Below the pieces are notes generated by a model that was not told the DNA's origin, did no database searches, and saw only the letters and a list, made by a program, of their open reading frames with translations. Both the position numbers and the translations under genes were made by a program. Below are positions 8,668 to 17,081 of a stretch of 39,397 nucleotides of DNA, piece after piece (position 1 is the first letter of the stretch; the number at the start of each line of letters is the position of its first letter). This stretch comes from Pedobacter panaciterrae (GTDB lineage Bacteria > Bacteroidota > Bacteroidia > Sphingobacteriales > Sphingobacteriaceae). The stretch is taken from contig NZ_LGEL01000051.1 in NCBI RefSeq assembly GCF_001636695.1, positions 1 to 39,397 on the forward strand. The letters run 5' to 3'.

Positions 8668-9537
8668 TTATTCGCCCATATCTAAGAAGAAACTTGATGT
8701 TCCCTCATCAGGAGCATTACCTAAAGTTACGGACCAGTCATTTTTAATAGCTTGTAAAGCGATTCGTAATCCTGAACCTGCCAGACCTTTAAGTTTACCA
8801 CGAGCAAAACGAACTTCAAATTTCACCAGTCCCCCCTCTTCTTTCACTGTACCCAGAGTATATGCTTCAGGTATGGATTGCTGCGCAAATGAAAATGCAT
8901 TCTGATTGGTACTATTATGATAAAAAATATCTAAGCCCCCAGTAAGCAATTGACCTTCCAATAAAATATCATACCCCCCATCGGTGAATGTACCTGTTAG
9001 TAAGCCAGTAGCCGCATTGTTATCAGAATCTACATAAACATCAAAGATAACTGCGTCTGCCCTTTTACCTGTTATCTCGCCATATAAGTATACATAGTTA
9101 CCATCGTAGTCCAATTTCACCATATTAAAAACACCTTTTTGTGGACCTAAAGGAATCACATCTTTGGTAACTGCTGCCCAATCATCAAGAGAATTGTCAT
9201 TAAATTTTACAGGTGATGTTTTTGCTATACGTAATACGGTTGATGCCTCAACACTTTTACCGTTAACTAATGCCGTTAAGGTTGGCACATATTTGCCTTT
9301 ACCAGGGTAAGTATGTGTTGGTTTAGCTTCCGTAGATGTTTCGCCATCCCCAAAGTCCCATTTATACCCGGTTACACCTCCGGTTTTAACAGTAAAGATT
9401 GCAGTGGAGCCATCAACCTCAATTTCATATACTAAGTCGGTTTTGATTTCTGTTTTATCCTTTTTGCAGGAGCTAAATATCGAGCTTGCCATAGCTATCA
9501 ATAGCAAGAACATGTAAGCTTTTAAATTTTTCATCAT
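8668..9537 (-). CDS. PKD-domain surface lipoprotein of the PUL (SusE/SusF position)
   Basis: 289 residues. Lipoprotein signal with lipobox FSSC then KKDK. A PKD domain covers about residues 35-105 with the core YKWDFGDGETSTEAKPTHTY. A C-terminal beta-sandwich (about 110-285) has the DOMON/CBM9-like look: VIFDVYVDSDNNAATG followed by a GGYDILLEG strand. It lies directly after susD, where SusE/SusF-like or surface glycan-binding proteins are found, so a glycan-binding role is likely. ATG 9534 is an equally good start (MMKNL). Confidence 0.8.
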   Translation of the reverse strand: MMKNLKAYMFLLLIAMASSIFSSCKKDKTEIKTDLVYEIEVDGSTAIFTVKTGGVTGYKWDFGDGETSTEAKPTHTYPGKGKYVPTLTALVNGKSVEASTVLRIAKTSPVKFNDNSLDDWAAVTKDVIPLGPQKGVFNMVKLDYDGNYVYLYGEITGKRADAVIFDVYVDSDNNAATGLLTGTFTDGGYDILLEGQLLTGGLDIFYHNSTNQNAFSFAQQSIPEAYTLGTVKEEGGLVKFEVRFARGKLKGLAGSGLRIALQAIKNDWSVTLGNAPDEGTSSFFLDMGE

Positions 9538-9564
9538 TTTATATATTACAATGTGATCATTAAA

Positions 9565-11082
9565 CTATGGATTTAGTATGGCCAGTGGATTGCTTAACGT
9601 CTCGTCAATCGGTAAATAGTAGATGATACGAGGACTGGTATAAGGCACACTTAAGTTAGGATACCCCACAGGTGTTTTTGACAAATCCACATCCGTCTCT
9701 TTTAAACCCGTAAGATGGTATCCCCAATAGGCCTTATTCAGGCTTCTTTTATTGCGGAACACATCGTAACTACGATGTCCTTCAAATGCCATCTCCACTC
9801 TTTTTTCGGTTAAAACCACATCTAAAGCTGTGCTGCCTGCAGGTACAGTTTTATTGTAAAGTGAAGCTTCTAAACCACGGTTCTTGCGAATCATATCCAC
9901 GTCATCCAGCGCTGCGGCATTGGCTCCTGTCTTTGCTTCGGCTTCAGCACGTATCAGATACATTTCTGCCAGCCTGAACATAATTGGAGAGCTTAAATTC
10001 GGACGGTCGTTCTGGAAAGAGAACTTGCTGATATAGTATACTTCGATACCGTTTTTCTTCTGTACTGCACCACCCGCATCTTTTAGAGGAATGATATACG
10101 ACCATCGAATATCCTCAGGATGTGCAGACATAACAGCGCGTAATGACGAGGATACGTACTCCTCGCCCCAACCAGAGTTACCATCTGAATAGATCATTGA
10201 AGCAATAGAACCAAATTTCCCATAATCGTCAACATCAGTAAATGCAATGCAGAAAATAGTTTCACTGCCCGTAGTTGCATTGGCAAATAAGGCTGGGTAA
10301 GTGGCTTTAGTAGTTAAAGTAAACCTACCGGAATTGATTACCTTACTTGCATAATCAATTGCTTGTGCATTGTCTTCTTTATATAGATTAACCCGGGCAA
10401 GTAATGACCATGCGGCTTCTTTTGAGGCATATTGAACACCTCGTGACAGCGTCATTAAGTCTGCTGCTTTTTCAGAATCAGCAATTACTGAATCATAAAC
10501 TTCTTTGATAGTCGATCTTGCTTTTTTTGAAGGGTCGGTCAGGTTAGTGCGCAGGATAATCCCCAGTGAATTAGCATCAACTGAATATGGTTTACCAAAT
10601 AGCCTAACTAAGTTAAAGTGGCAGAATGCACGCAAAAAATAGCATTCGCCCAATAACTGATTCGTTGTAGCATCTGTTTTACCTGATTTTTCAACTGCAT
10701 CAATAACGGTATTTACGCCGTTAATGATCTTATAAGATACATACCAATAATAACGCGTATTGCTTTGCGATGGTGAATGGTCAAGACTAAAGCTATAATA
10801 TAATGGATCGGTAGTGACCTGGCCGCAAACGATATCATCACTGGCAAAGTCAGATAACTGATAAAACTGACGCAGATACATATTGTTCTGATCTGTGATA
10901 CCGTTAAAAAGAATATGATCCTTAAACAAGGCATATGCTCCATTCAAAGCATTAGTTAAGCCATCTGTGGTGGTTAACAAAGTGCCTGTGCTCATCGCAT
11001 CACTTGGGCTAACTTCTAGTTTTTTACAACTGCTTATTACGATGAAAAACAGAGCAAATAAAGTGGATACAATTTTCTTCAT
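9565..11082 (-). CDS. SusD/RagB-family surface glycan-binding lipoprotein
   Basis: 505 residues. Signal with lipobox ISSC (about residues 16-19), then the family N-terminus with DGLTNALNGAYALF and repeated TPR-like helices (ATTNQLLGECYFLRAFCHFNLVRLFG is the SusD hallmark). The C-terminal SusD domain has FRLAEMYLIRAEAEA and VLTEKRVEMAFEGHRSYDVFR. It forms the lid on the SusC transporter at the outer membrane. The gene starts 4 bp after susC ends, so the two are translated from one message. Confidence 0.95.
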   Translation of the reverse strand: MKKIVSTLFALFFIVISSCKKLEVSPSDAMSTGTLLTTTDGLTNALNGAYALFKDHILFNGITDQNNMYLRQFYQLSDFASDDIVCGQVTTDPLYYSFSLDHSPSQSNTRYYWYVSYKIINGVNTVIDAVEKSGKTDATTNQLLGECYFLRAFCHFNLVRLFGKPYSVDANSLGIILRTNLTDPSKKARSTIKEVYDSVIADSEKAADLMTLSRGVQYASKEAAWSLLARVNLYKEDNAQAIDYASKVINSGRFTLTTKATYPALFANATTGSETIFCIAFTDVDDYGKFGSIASMIYSDGNSGWGEEYVSSSLRAVMSAHPEDIRWSYIIPLKDAGGAVQKKNGIEVYYISKFSFQNDRPNLSSPIMFRLAEMYLIRAEAEAKTGANAAALDDVDMIRKNRGLEASLYNKTVPAGSTALDVVLTEKRVEMAFEGHRSYDVFRNKRSLNKAYWGYHLTGLKETDVDLSKTPVGYPNLSVPYTSPRIIYYLPIDETLSNPLAILNP

Positions 11083-11086
11083 TTCC

Positions 11087-14000
11087 TTAAAAATTAAAAT
11101 TGACAGTGAACAAATATTGCCTGTTGTTGGGATATTTAAAATCAGACACGCCCGGAGTTGAATAACTGCCCGGTGTAATGGTAGTTTGAGGATCCTGCCC
11201 CAGAAAGTTAGAGAATGTAGCCACGTTATCAGCAGTTATACCAAGGGTTATATTATCCATGCTGATCTTCTTTGCCCATGTTACCGGCAAAGTATAGGAG
11301 AAAGCTATGTTCCGGATCGTAAAGTAGCTTCCATCTCTTAGGTAACGTGTGGATGTTTCGGTTGAGTTGGCGGAGTTTTGTGGACTCGGTTCCGTAGCCT
11401 GGGTATCGCCCGGTCCACTCCAGATTTTTGAGCCTTTAGGTAATTTAATCTGATTGTAATATGGTTCATGACCATCATTCATCATAAACCTAAGATTGTT
11501 GCTAAATACCTTGTTGCCGTAATTAAAGTAAGTACTCACTCTTAAGTTAAAGTTTTTATATCTGAAGCTGTTGTTAAAACCACCCTGATACTTAGGCAAA
11601 GCTGACCCAACTTCTTGATTGGTTGCCTGTGCATAATCTGACGTTTTTTCGCTTGCTACAGCTTGACCTTCTGTATTGTAAATAATTTTCTCCCAAACAG
11701 GTGCACCAGTTTGCGCATCTACCCCTAGCCATTTTGGCATGTAAAACTCAAACAGATTACCTCCATTGCGATAGATCTGTGAGATGCTCCATGACCCTGT
11801 TTTAATGATATCAGAGGGAAATCCGGATAATTTGTTATTGTTAAAGTTAAGGGTGAAATCTGTATTCCACTCAAAATCTTTAGTACTGATATTGGCCGAG
11901 TTGATACCTAGCTCAATGCCTTTGTTCGTCACAGTACCCGCATTCTCCCACTTGGTTTCGAAACCAACGGATAGTGGCTGCGATACTTGCAGTAACAAGT
12001 TTTTGGTGTCATTTTGATAAACATCCAGTGTCAAATTTACCCTTTTAAACAACCCAATATCCATACCTGCGTTTAACTGGTGTTTACTTTCCCAGGTCAA
12101 ATTAGGGCTTGCTAACTGATAAGGCACTGCGCCCACCAGTGAATTATATTGGCTGGTTAGGGAGAACAGACCAAGATAACGTGAGGCGCCAATATCCTGA
12201 GTACCAGTAATACCATAACTGGCACGTATTTTTAAGTTACTAATGATGTTGTTATCTGACAGGAAATCTTCGTTACTGGCCGACCATGCTGCCGATACAG
12301 ATGGAAAGCCTCCATACTGCTTGCTTGGTGCAAAGTTAGATGAGCCATCATACCTGAAGGACCCCGATATAAAATATCTATTTTTATAATTATAATTTAC
12401 CTGCGACAACAAGGATTGTAAAATATAATTGTTGTTTGCACCATTTACAAGCTGGTTGTTAGACACTACATTCAGCACTTTTAGGCCTTCTGGCAAACCT
12501 TTACCAGATGCACCAGAATATTCGCTTTTACTGTTTTCAAAAGCGCCACCTGCAAAACCACTTAAACTATGCTCGCCGAATTTAAAATTGAATTTTAATA
12601 ACTGATTACTAATGACACCGTAATTCAAGGTATTTAGCTCATCAATAAAACCTGTACCATGATAGGTACCCGCAGCAAGTGGGGACACATAGTTCGTCCC
12701 TTTGTCAAATGATGCAGACACCCTATTTGTACTGGCAAAGGTCAGCCAGTCTGTGATGTGGTAATTAATACCTAAATCATAGTTTACATTGAAACCTTTG
12801 TAAAAATGATCTGAATTTTGTACGGTATTTATCGGGTTTATTTTATCCCTGGACCACCATTTAAAGGTAGAGTTACCATCCACATAGATTGGATTGCCAT
12901 TGGTATCATATGGATTATCCCAGGGCATGTTCAGGAAGGAGTAGTACATATCCATGTAATCATAACTTCTACCTTGTGATGCACTGATGTTAATATTATT
13001 GCTAACATCAAGCTTTTTTGAAAAGTGGTAGGTTGAGTTCCCGCGTAAGTTAACACGTTCAAAATTGGTGTTGATAAATGTACCCTTCTCTTTATAATAG
13101 GATGCACCTACATAATAATCGTTCTTCTCTGTTTTTCCACTGGCTGACAGATATGCGTTATATAAAGGAGCTCTTTTAAATGACTCTTTAGACCAGTCAT
13201 AATCCTGATTACGTAATGATAAAGGACGCTCTGCATAGAACTTTATCAAGTCTATCTTATAAGAATTATCAGTAGCACCTATAATATAGTCGCGGTAAAA
13301 CTCTTTCTGATAATCATAAAGTTCATTGCTGTTCATCAGTTTCATCTTACCAAAATCGGCCGTTCTAAAACCAGTCGTAATTTTAGCCTCGAATCTGGTT
13401 TCAGCTTGTTTAGCCCTTTTAGTTGTTACAATAATAACACCTGCGTTTGCCTGCGAGCCATATAATGCAGTAGCACCTGCATCTTTCAATATGGTAACGC
13501 TCTCCACGTCGTTAGGATCATAATTACCACCAATAATACCATCAACCACAAAAAGCGGACTTTGGTTAGCATTAACTGATGATACGCCACGCAGCCTGAT
13601 CTCGGCAATAGCGCCAGGTGCACCAGAGCTATTCACCACCTGTAAACCCGCAACTTTACCTTGCAGCATGGAACCAATATTATTGGATGTAACATCCTTT
13701 AATTTTTCAGACGAGACCACAGAAACGGCGCTTGTAAGCTCGCTTTGTTTTTTGGAGTCATAACCTACAACAACTATGTCATTGAGTAGACTTACATCCT
13801 CATCAAGTACAATATTTATGGACGTTTCCCCATTCACAGGCACTTCTTTTCGTACATACCCAATAAAAGAAACAGCTAGTACTGCGTGCTCATCTACATT
13901 TTTTAAAGAAAAATTTCCATTTTCATCCGTACTGACTACTTTATTTTTTCCTTTTATACTTACAGATGCACCAGGCAAAGGGTTTCCCTGTTTATCAAGT

Positions 14001-14476
14001 ACTTTTCCCTTCACATCAATATCTTTAAAAATCGTATTGCTCTTTGGCTGGAGTACTGTTGGTCTCAGCTTGATCAATATTGTCTTACGCTCAACTTTAT
14101 ATATCAGATTCTGGTCTTTTAATACAATTTCCATTACCTGGTCCAATTCTGAGTCTTTAAAATTGGCATTAATTTTCATCTGGCTATTTACATTCTGATC
14201 AGAATATAAAACTCTAAAGCCTGTTTGCTTTTTGATCTCCAGAAATACCTGCTGCAGCGTAGTATTCTGTTTTATATAATTAATTCTTTGAGCAAAACCT
14301 GCTGCACTGACTTGTAATAAGCAGGTTGTAATGATAGCGATGGTCAGATTAACTCTCATTAGTAATCTTCTTTTATTTATTGCCAGCGTTTTCGCGGCAA
14401 CAAAATCCATAATTAATAAAAGTTTAGGCAGCAGCCATCGGCATAGCGTACCTAGGTTAAAAGCATTTAATTTCAT
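11087..14476 (-). CDS. SusC/RagA TonB-dependent outer-membrane transporter with STN signalling domain
   Basis: 1129 residues from ATG 14476. Order: long leader ending LQVSAAGFAQ (about 54-63), STN secretin/TonB domain (about 70-138), carboxypeptidase-regulatory-like beta domain (about 155-225, with VKGKVLDKQGNPLPGASV), linker DIVVVGY, plug (about 245-360) with the RagA hallmark SVNANQSPLFVVDG, then a 22-strand barrel ending in a terminal aromatic (FTVNFNF). The STN domain plus the upstream FecR and sigma genes mean substrate binding is signalled across the envelope. ATG 14359 is a possible shorter start giving a cleaner signal peptide; ATG 14515 seems too long. Its leader is opposed by a candidate antisense RNA. 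Confidence 0.95.
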   Translation of the reverse strand: MKLNAFNLGTLCRWLLPKLLLIMDFVAAKTLAINKRRLLMRVNLTIAIITTCLLQVSAAGFAQRINYIKQNTTLQQVFLEIKKQTGFRVLYSDQNVNSQMKINANFKDSELDQVMEIVLKDQNLIYKVERKTILIKLRPTVLQPKSNTIFKDIDVKGKVLDKQGNPLPGASVSIKGKNKVVSTDENGNFSLKNVDEHAVLAVSFIGYVRKEVPVNGETSINIVLDEDVSLLNDIVVVGYDSKKQSELTSAVSVVSSEKLKDVTSNNIGSMLQGKVAGLQVVNSSGAPGAIAEIRLRGVSSVNANQSPLFVVDGIIGGNYDPNDVESVTILKDAGATALYGSQANAGVIIVTTKRAKQAETRFEAKITTGFRTADFGKMKLMNSNELYDYQKEFYRDYIIGATDNSYKIDLIKFYAERPLSLRNQDYDWSKESFKRAPLYNAYLSASGKTEKNDYYVGASYYKEKGTFINTNFERVNLRGNSTYHFSKKLDVSNNINISASQGRSYDYMDMYYSFLNMPWDNPYDTNGNPIYVDGNSTFKWWSRDKINPINTVQNSDHFYKGFNVNYDLGINYHITDWLTFASTNRVSASFDKGTNYVSPLAAGTYHGTGFIDELNTLNYGVISNQLLKFNFKFGEHSLSGFAGGAFENSKSEYSGASGKGLPEGLKVLNVVSNNQLVNGANNNYILQSLLSQVNYNYKNRYFISGSFRYDGSSNFAPSKQYGGFPSVSAAWSASNEDFLSDNNIISNLKIRASYGITGTQDIGASRYLGLFSLTSQYNSLVGAVPYQLASPNLTWESKHQLNAGMDIGLFKRVNLTLDVYQNDTKNLLLQVSQPLSVGFETKWENAGTVTNKGIELGINSANISTKDFEWNTDFTLNFNNNKLSGFPSDIIKTGSWSISQIYRNGGNLFEFYMPKWLGVDAQTGAPVWEKIIYNTEGQAVASEKTSDYAQATNQEVGSALPKYQGGFNNSFRYKNFNLRVSTYFNYGNKVFSNNLRFMMNDGHEPYYNQIKLPKGSKIWSGPGDTQATEPSPQNSANSTETSTRYLRDGSYFTIRNIAFSYTLPVTWAKKISMDNITLGITADNVATFSNFLGQDPQTTITPGSYSTPGVSDFKYPNNRQYLFTVNFNF

Positions 14477-14483
14477 ACTTTTG
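14476..14483 (+). promoter_or_regulatory. Plus-strand -7 box opposite the susC start
   Basis: TACTTTTG matches the Bacteroidota -7 consensus TAnnTTTG exactly. It overlaps the complement of the chosen susC start codon and reads away from susC towards fecR. No good -33 motif is visible. It would start a transcript near 14490 that ends at the plus-strand terminator at 14545-14580. Confidence 0.4.
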
Positions 14484-14489
14484 TTGGCT

Positions 14490-14580
14490 TGGGTTAAAAC
14501 GTGAATGGATCTCAAATTTGTTTTTTGGGTTAACTCAGATATTTGCCATGGAAGTGCTGATACACTTTCATGGCTTTTTT
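14490..14580 (+). ncRNA. Candidate cis-antisense small RNA to the susC leader
   Basis: A plus-strand -7 box (14476-14483) and a strong plus-strand intrinsic terminator (stem 14545-14556/14563-14574, then six T) delimit an RNA of about 90 nt. It is entirely antisense to the mRNA just 5' of the susC start. No plus-strand protein gene lies within about 11 kb upstream to explain the terminator. Antisense RNAs in this position (DonS type) are known to repress susC-like genes in Bacteroides loci. Ends are approximate; the prediction rests on promoter box plus terminator only. Confidence 0.5.
14545..14580 (+). terminator. Plus-strand intrinsic terminator between fecR and susC
   Basis: GCCATGGAAGTG (14545-14556) and CACTTTCATGGC (14563-14574) form a 12-bp stem with one G-U pair and a 6-base loop, followed by TTTTTT (14575-14580). 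On the minus strand the hairpin has an A-C mismatch and no T-run, so it is oriented to end plus-strand transcription. Confidence 0.75.
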
Positions 14581-14682
14581 CTTAAAAACCACCTGAAGAA
14601 TTAACTTGCTTTGCCTTTGATTCTTTTCATTTTGTTTGGTTTGGTTAGTTGAGAAAGGTTGGTTAGTTGTTTGGTTAATTAA

Positions 14683-15807
14683 TTATTTGGCGAGTACACG
14701 TATTTGCTTTCCTGCAATAGAAAAACGCACGCTACTGGTTTCTTGTAACATATTTAAAACGCTCGAAACATTTTCGAACCTGGATATAGAGCCCGTAAAT
14801 GTGGGCATACTTGCAGGGGTTTGTGTATAGATGATGTCGACATCATACCAGCGGGAAACTTTCTTAAGGATGCTGGTTAAGGCCTCATTTGTAAACACAA
14901 ACTCCCCATTTTTCCAGTCAACAACATCGTTAGCGTCCACTTGTTTCACGTTGAATTTTCCATCCATCAGAACGGATTGTTCACCAGGCTTTAAAATAAG
15001 CTGGTTATTTAATTTCACGGAACCTTCTAATAAAGTGGTCTTAATCGTCTGCTCATCCTGATAAGCATTTATATCGAAGTGAGTCCCTAAAACTTCCACT
15101 TCCTGCCCTCTGCTTTTTACAATAAAAGGATGGGTTTTATCTTTAGCAACTTCGAAGTAGGCTTCCCCCATTAACTCTACCCTTCGCTCTTTTAATGAAT
15201 AAAAGGAAGCGGGATATTTTAAAGAAGATGCTGCATTGAGCCAAACTTTGGTACCATCTGGTAAATGAAGTTCATATTGACCTCCCCTGGGTGTTTCGAT
15301 ACTGTTGTACTTGTCGCTTGATTTCTTTCCCCCATCTGCAATGGTGTAAACCAACTGTCCACCCGCAGTTTTAGTAATCTTTACCCCTGCCTCTACAGCG
15401 AGAGTTCCATTAGCAGAACCACTCAGAACAATCTTTTTGCCGCTGGCCAGCGTAAGGTAAGCTTTATTACTTCCGGCAGGAACATCATTGGCATAAGCTT
15501 GAAAAACTTTTGTCTGATCAGAAGAATGGTACTGGTAAAAATATAAACCAGCACTTACTGCCAGAATTATCGAAGCAGCAGCAGCCAGAGAAACCCACAA
15601 TCTCCTGGACATGTACACCCGCTCTTTCCTATTCTTCTCCACCGACAACCACATTTGGTCACTTACCTCATTCAGTTCCTTTTCAGAAAGCCCTGTTTCA
15701 TCGTTCTGATGAAGTTGATGCAACCAAAGTTTAGCAATAGTCTCTTCCTCCGGGTTGTTATTGCCCGAACTTACTTTTTCTAATACTTGTTTTACATCTT
15801 TTTTCAT
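14683..15807 (-). CDS. FecR-family anti-sigma factor
   Basis: 374 residues. Cytoplasmic N-terminal anti-sigma region (1-65), one membrane segment (about 70-91, WVSLAAAASIILAVSAGLYF), periplasmic FecR domain (about 165-265: IETPRGGQYELHLPDGTKVWLNAASSL) and a C-terminal DUF4974 domain (about 300-373) that contacts the SusC STN domain. It holds the upstream ECF sigma factor until SusC signals substrate. It is 167-206 bp from susC depending on the susC start, with the antisense-RNA candidate between, and 313 bp from the sigma gene. Confidence 0.95.
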   Translation of the reverse strand: MKKDVKQVLEKVSSGNNNPEEETIAKLWLHQLHQNDETGLSEKELNEVSDQMWLSVEKNRKERVYMSRRLWVSLAAAASIILAVSAGLYFYQYHSSDQTKVFQAYANDVPAGSNKAYLTLASGKKIVLSGSANGTLAVEAGVKITKTAGGQLVYTIADGGKKSSDKYNSIETPRGGQYELHLPDGTKVWLNAASSLKYPASFYSLKERRVELMGEAYFEVAKDKTHPFIVKSRGQEVEVLGTHFDINAYQDEQTIKTTLLEGSVKLNNQLILKPGEQSVLMDGKFNVKQVDANDVVDWKNGEFVFTNEALTSILKKVSRWYDVDIIYTQTPASMPTFTGSISRFENVSSVLNMLQETSSVRFSIAGKQIRVLAK

Positions 15808-15843
15808 CAGTATACAATTTGATCTTTAATCAGGCTTGTCCTC

Positions 15844-15927
15844 GTCATCTCTAATTGCAGAGAGAGAGATTCCTTGAACTGTTCATTAACAAGAGATCCC
15901 TCGTCGCTTCACTTTCCTGGGGATGAC
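15844..15927. repeat. REP-like imperfect dyad in the fecR-sigma gap
   Basis: The 313-bp gap 15808-16120 holds no gene. Within it GTCATC (15844-15849) and GATGAC (15922-15927) border a segment with GAGAGAGAGAT and GAGATCCCTCGTCGC. It resembles the short intergenic repeats with outward GTCAT/ATGAC ends that are scattered in many Sphingobacteriales genomes (from memory, unconfirmed). The rest of the gap is A-rich with no obvious terminator. Confidence 0.3.
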
Positions 15928-16120
15928 ATCTGTATTATGATTTGGCCTGACTATCATCTTCTTTTTAATAGTCTAAATTTTATTATTGTTGCTCAACAAA
16001 AAGTAAAGGCGATTTAAAATAACGGACTAGGTACATCCATTCTAAAAAAAACAAAAAAACCACATAAACAACTGATATACAGTCAAATATTTTTTCTTAA
16101 ATAAACTGCATTTTTATAAT

Positions 16121-16699
16121 TCAAAGGATGTGAATTACTATCCCAATTATTACTATCCCTATTTTGACCCTGAGATGTTTCAAGGCTCTCTTGATTTGGG
16201 TAGAGACGGTATGTTCAGAGATTCCTAACTGACCGGCAATTTCTTTAGTACTTAAAAAGTCCTTTCTCTTTAAAGTATAGATCTCTCTCATTTTTGGAGG
16301 CATTGCGGCAATTTCACGCTCAATCAGAGCGGTAATATCCTTTTCACGAATAAGATAATCAGTCTCTCCTGAGCTTAGCTCGATATAATGCTCCCCACTT
16401 TCGGCATATTTTTTAATAATGCCCTTATGTTTAAATAAATCGAAGATTTTATACAGCACTGCTTTATAAAGATATCCTGATAGTCCTACTGTCAAATTAA
16501 TTTCATTGCGGTTATTTAACAACCAGATGAAAACATCTTGGACCACATCTTTCGCTTCCTCTATGTTTCTGAGCTTTTTATAGGCATATAAGTACAAAAG
16601 TTTGTCATATCGCAAGTAAATTTCCCTAAATGCAGTATCGTTGCCTTCTTTCCACAAAACAATCAATTCACTATCAGTATAGGTACTGTAATTGGCCAT
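16121..16699 (-). CDS. ECF RNA polymerase sigma-70 factor, FecI/SusC-linked type
   Basis: 192 residues. Sigma-70 region 2 (about 22-90) includes FREIYLRYDKLLYLYAYKKLRNIEEAKDVVQDVFIWLL; region 4 (about 128-180) has ALIEREIAAMPPKMREIYTLKRKDFLSTKEIAGQLGISEHTVSTQIKRAL. First gene of the locus, followed by fecR and susC, giving the standard outer-membrane-to-cytoplasm trans-envelope relay. It should drive transcription of the susC operon once released from FecR. Confidence 0.95.
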   Translation of the reverse strand: MANYSTYTDSELIVLWKEGNDTAFREIYLRYDKLLYLYAYKKLRNIEEAKDVVQDVFIWLLNNRNEINLTVGLSGYLYKAVLYKIFDLFKHKGIIKKYAESGEHYIELSSGETDYLIREKDITALIEREIAAMPPKMREIYTLKRKDFLSTKEIAGQLGISEHTVSTQIKRALKHLRVKIGIVIIGIVIHIL

Positions 16700-16909
16700 A
16701 TAGCTACAAGTTATTGAATTTATTAAGAAAAATAAAATTAACTTCCTTTAGGCCACATAAAGATCAGGTGGAACCGTTTAGCTTTTCCTTTAACTCCTTA
16801 TATCAGCATATTTGACATTAAATATCTGTAAAGTAGATTCTAACTGCAGACTGCTGTCAACAAATTCGCTTTGAAGATTGAAATTTATCAGGAGGTTAAG
16901 GGAAAAAAT

Positions 16910-16917
16910 CAAATATA
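16910..16917 (-). promoter_or_regulatory. Possible housekeeping promoter of the sigma gene
   Basis: The 377-bp gap 16700-17076 has no gene. On the minus strand TATATTTG (16917-16910) fits TAnnTTTG and would give a leader of about 200 nt before the sigma start at 16699. No convincing -33 element is seen. The rest of the gap is AT-rich and featureless apart from the deacetylase terminator at its far end. Confidence 0.3.
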
Positions 16918-17060
16918 CTCTACCTACTTAGAAAACTAAAGGCGTGTTTTATGCTTGGTTAACATCATGCCCGTTTTTTATTTTTTAAGAACAAAAGAAC
17001 CAATTAAGTAAGGGTTAGATAAGTTGATTGAGATAATTAACAATGCTAAATAAACTCATA

Positions 17061-17081
17061 AAAGGTAGTCCGGAGACTACC
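17061..17081 (-). terminator. Intrinsic terminator overlapping the deacetylase stop codon
   Basis: GGTAGTC (17064-17070) and GACTACC (17075-17081) form a perfect 7-bp stem with a 4-base loop, followed on the minus strand by TTTT. The TAG stop of the deacetylase gene lies inside the upstream arm. Confidence 0.8.

Noticed and set aside
14643-14669. GGTTAGTTG repeated at 14643-14651 and 14661-14669 in the fecR-susC gap
   Set aside because: Lies in a low-complexity GGTT-rich stretch and is probably slippage rather than a regulator site.
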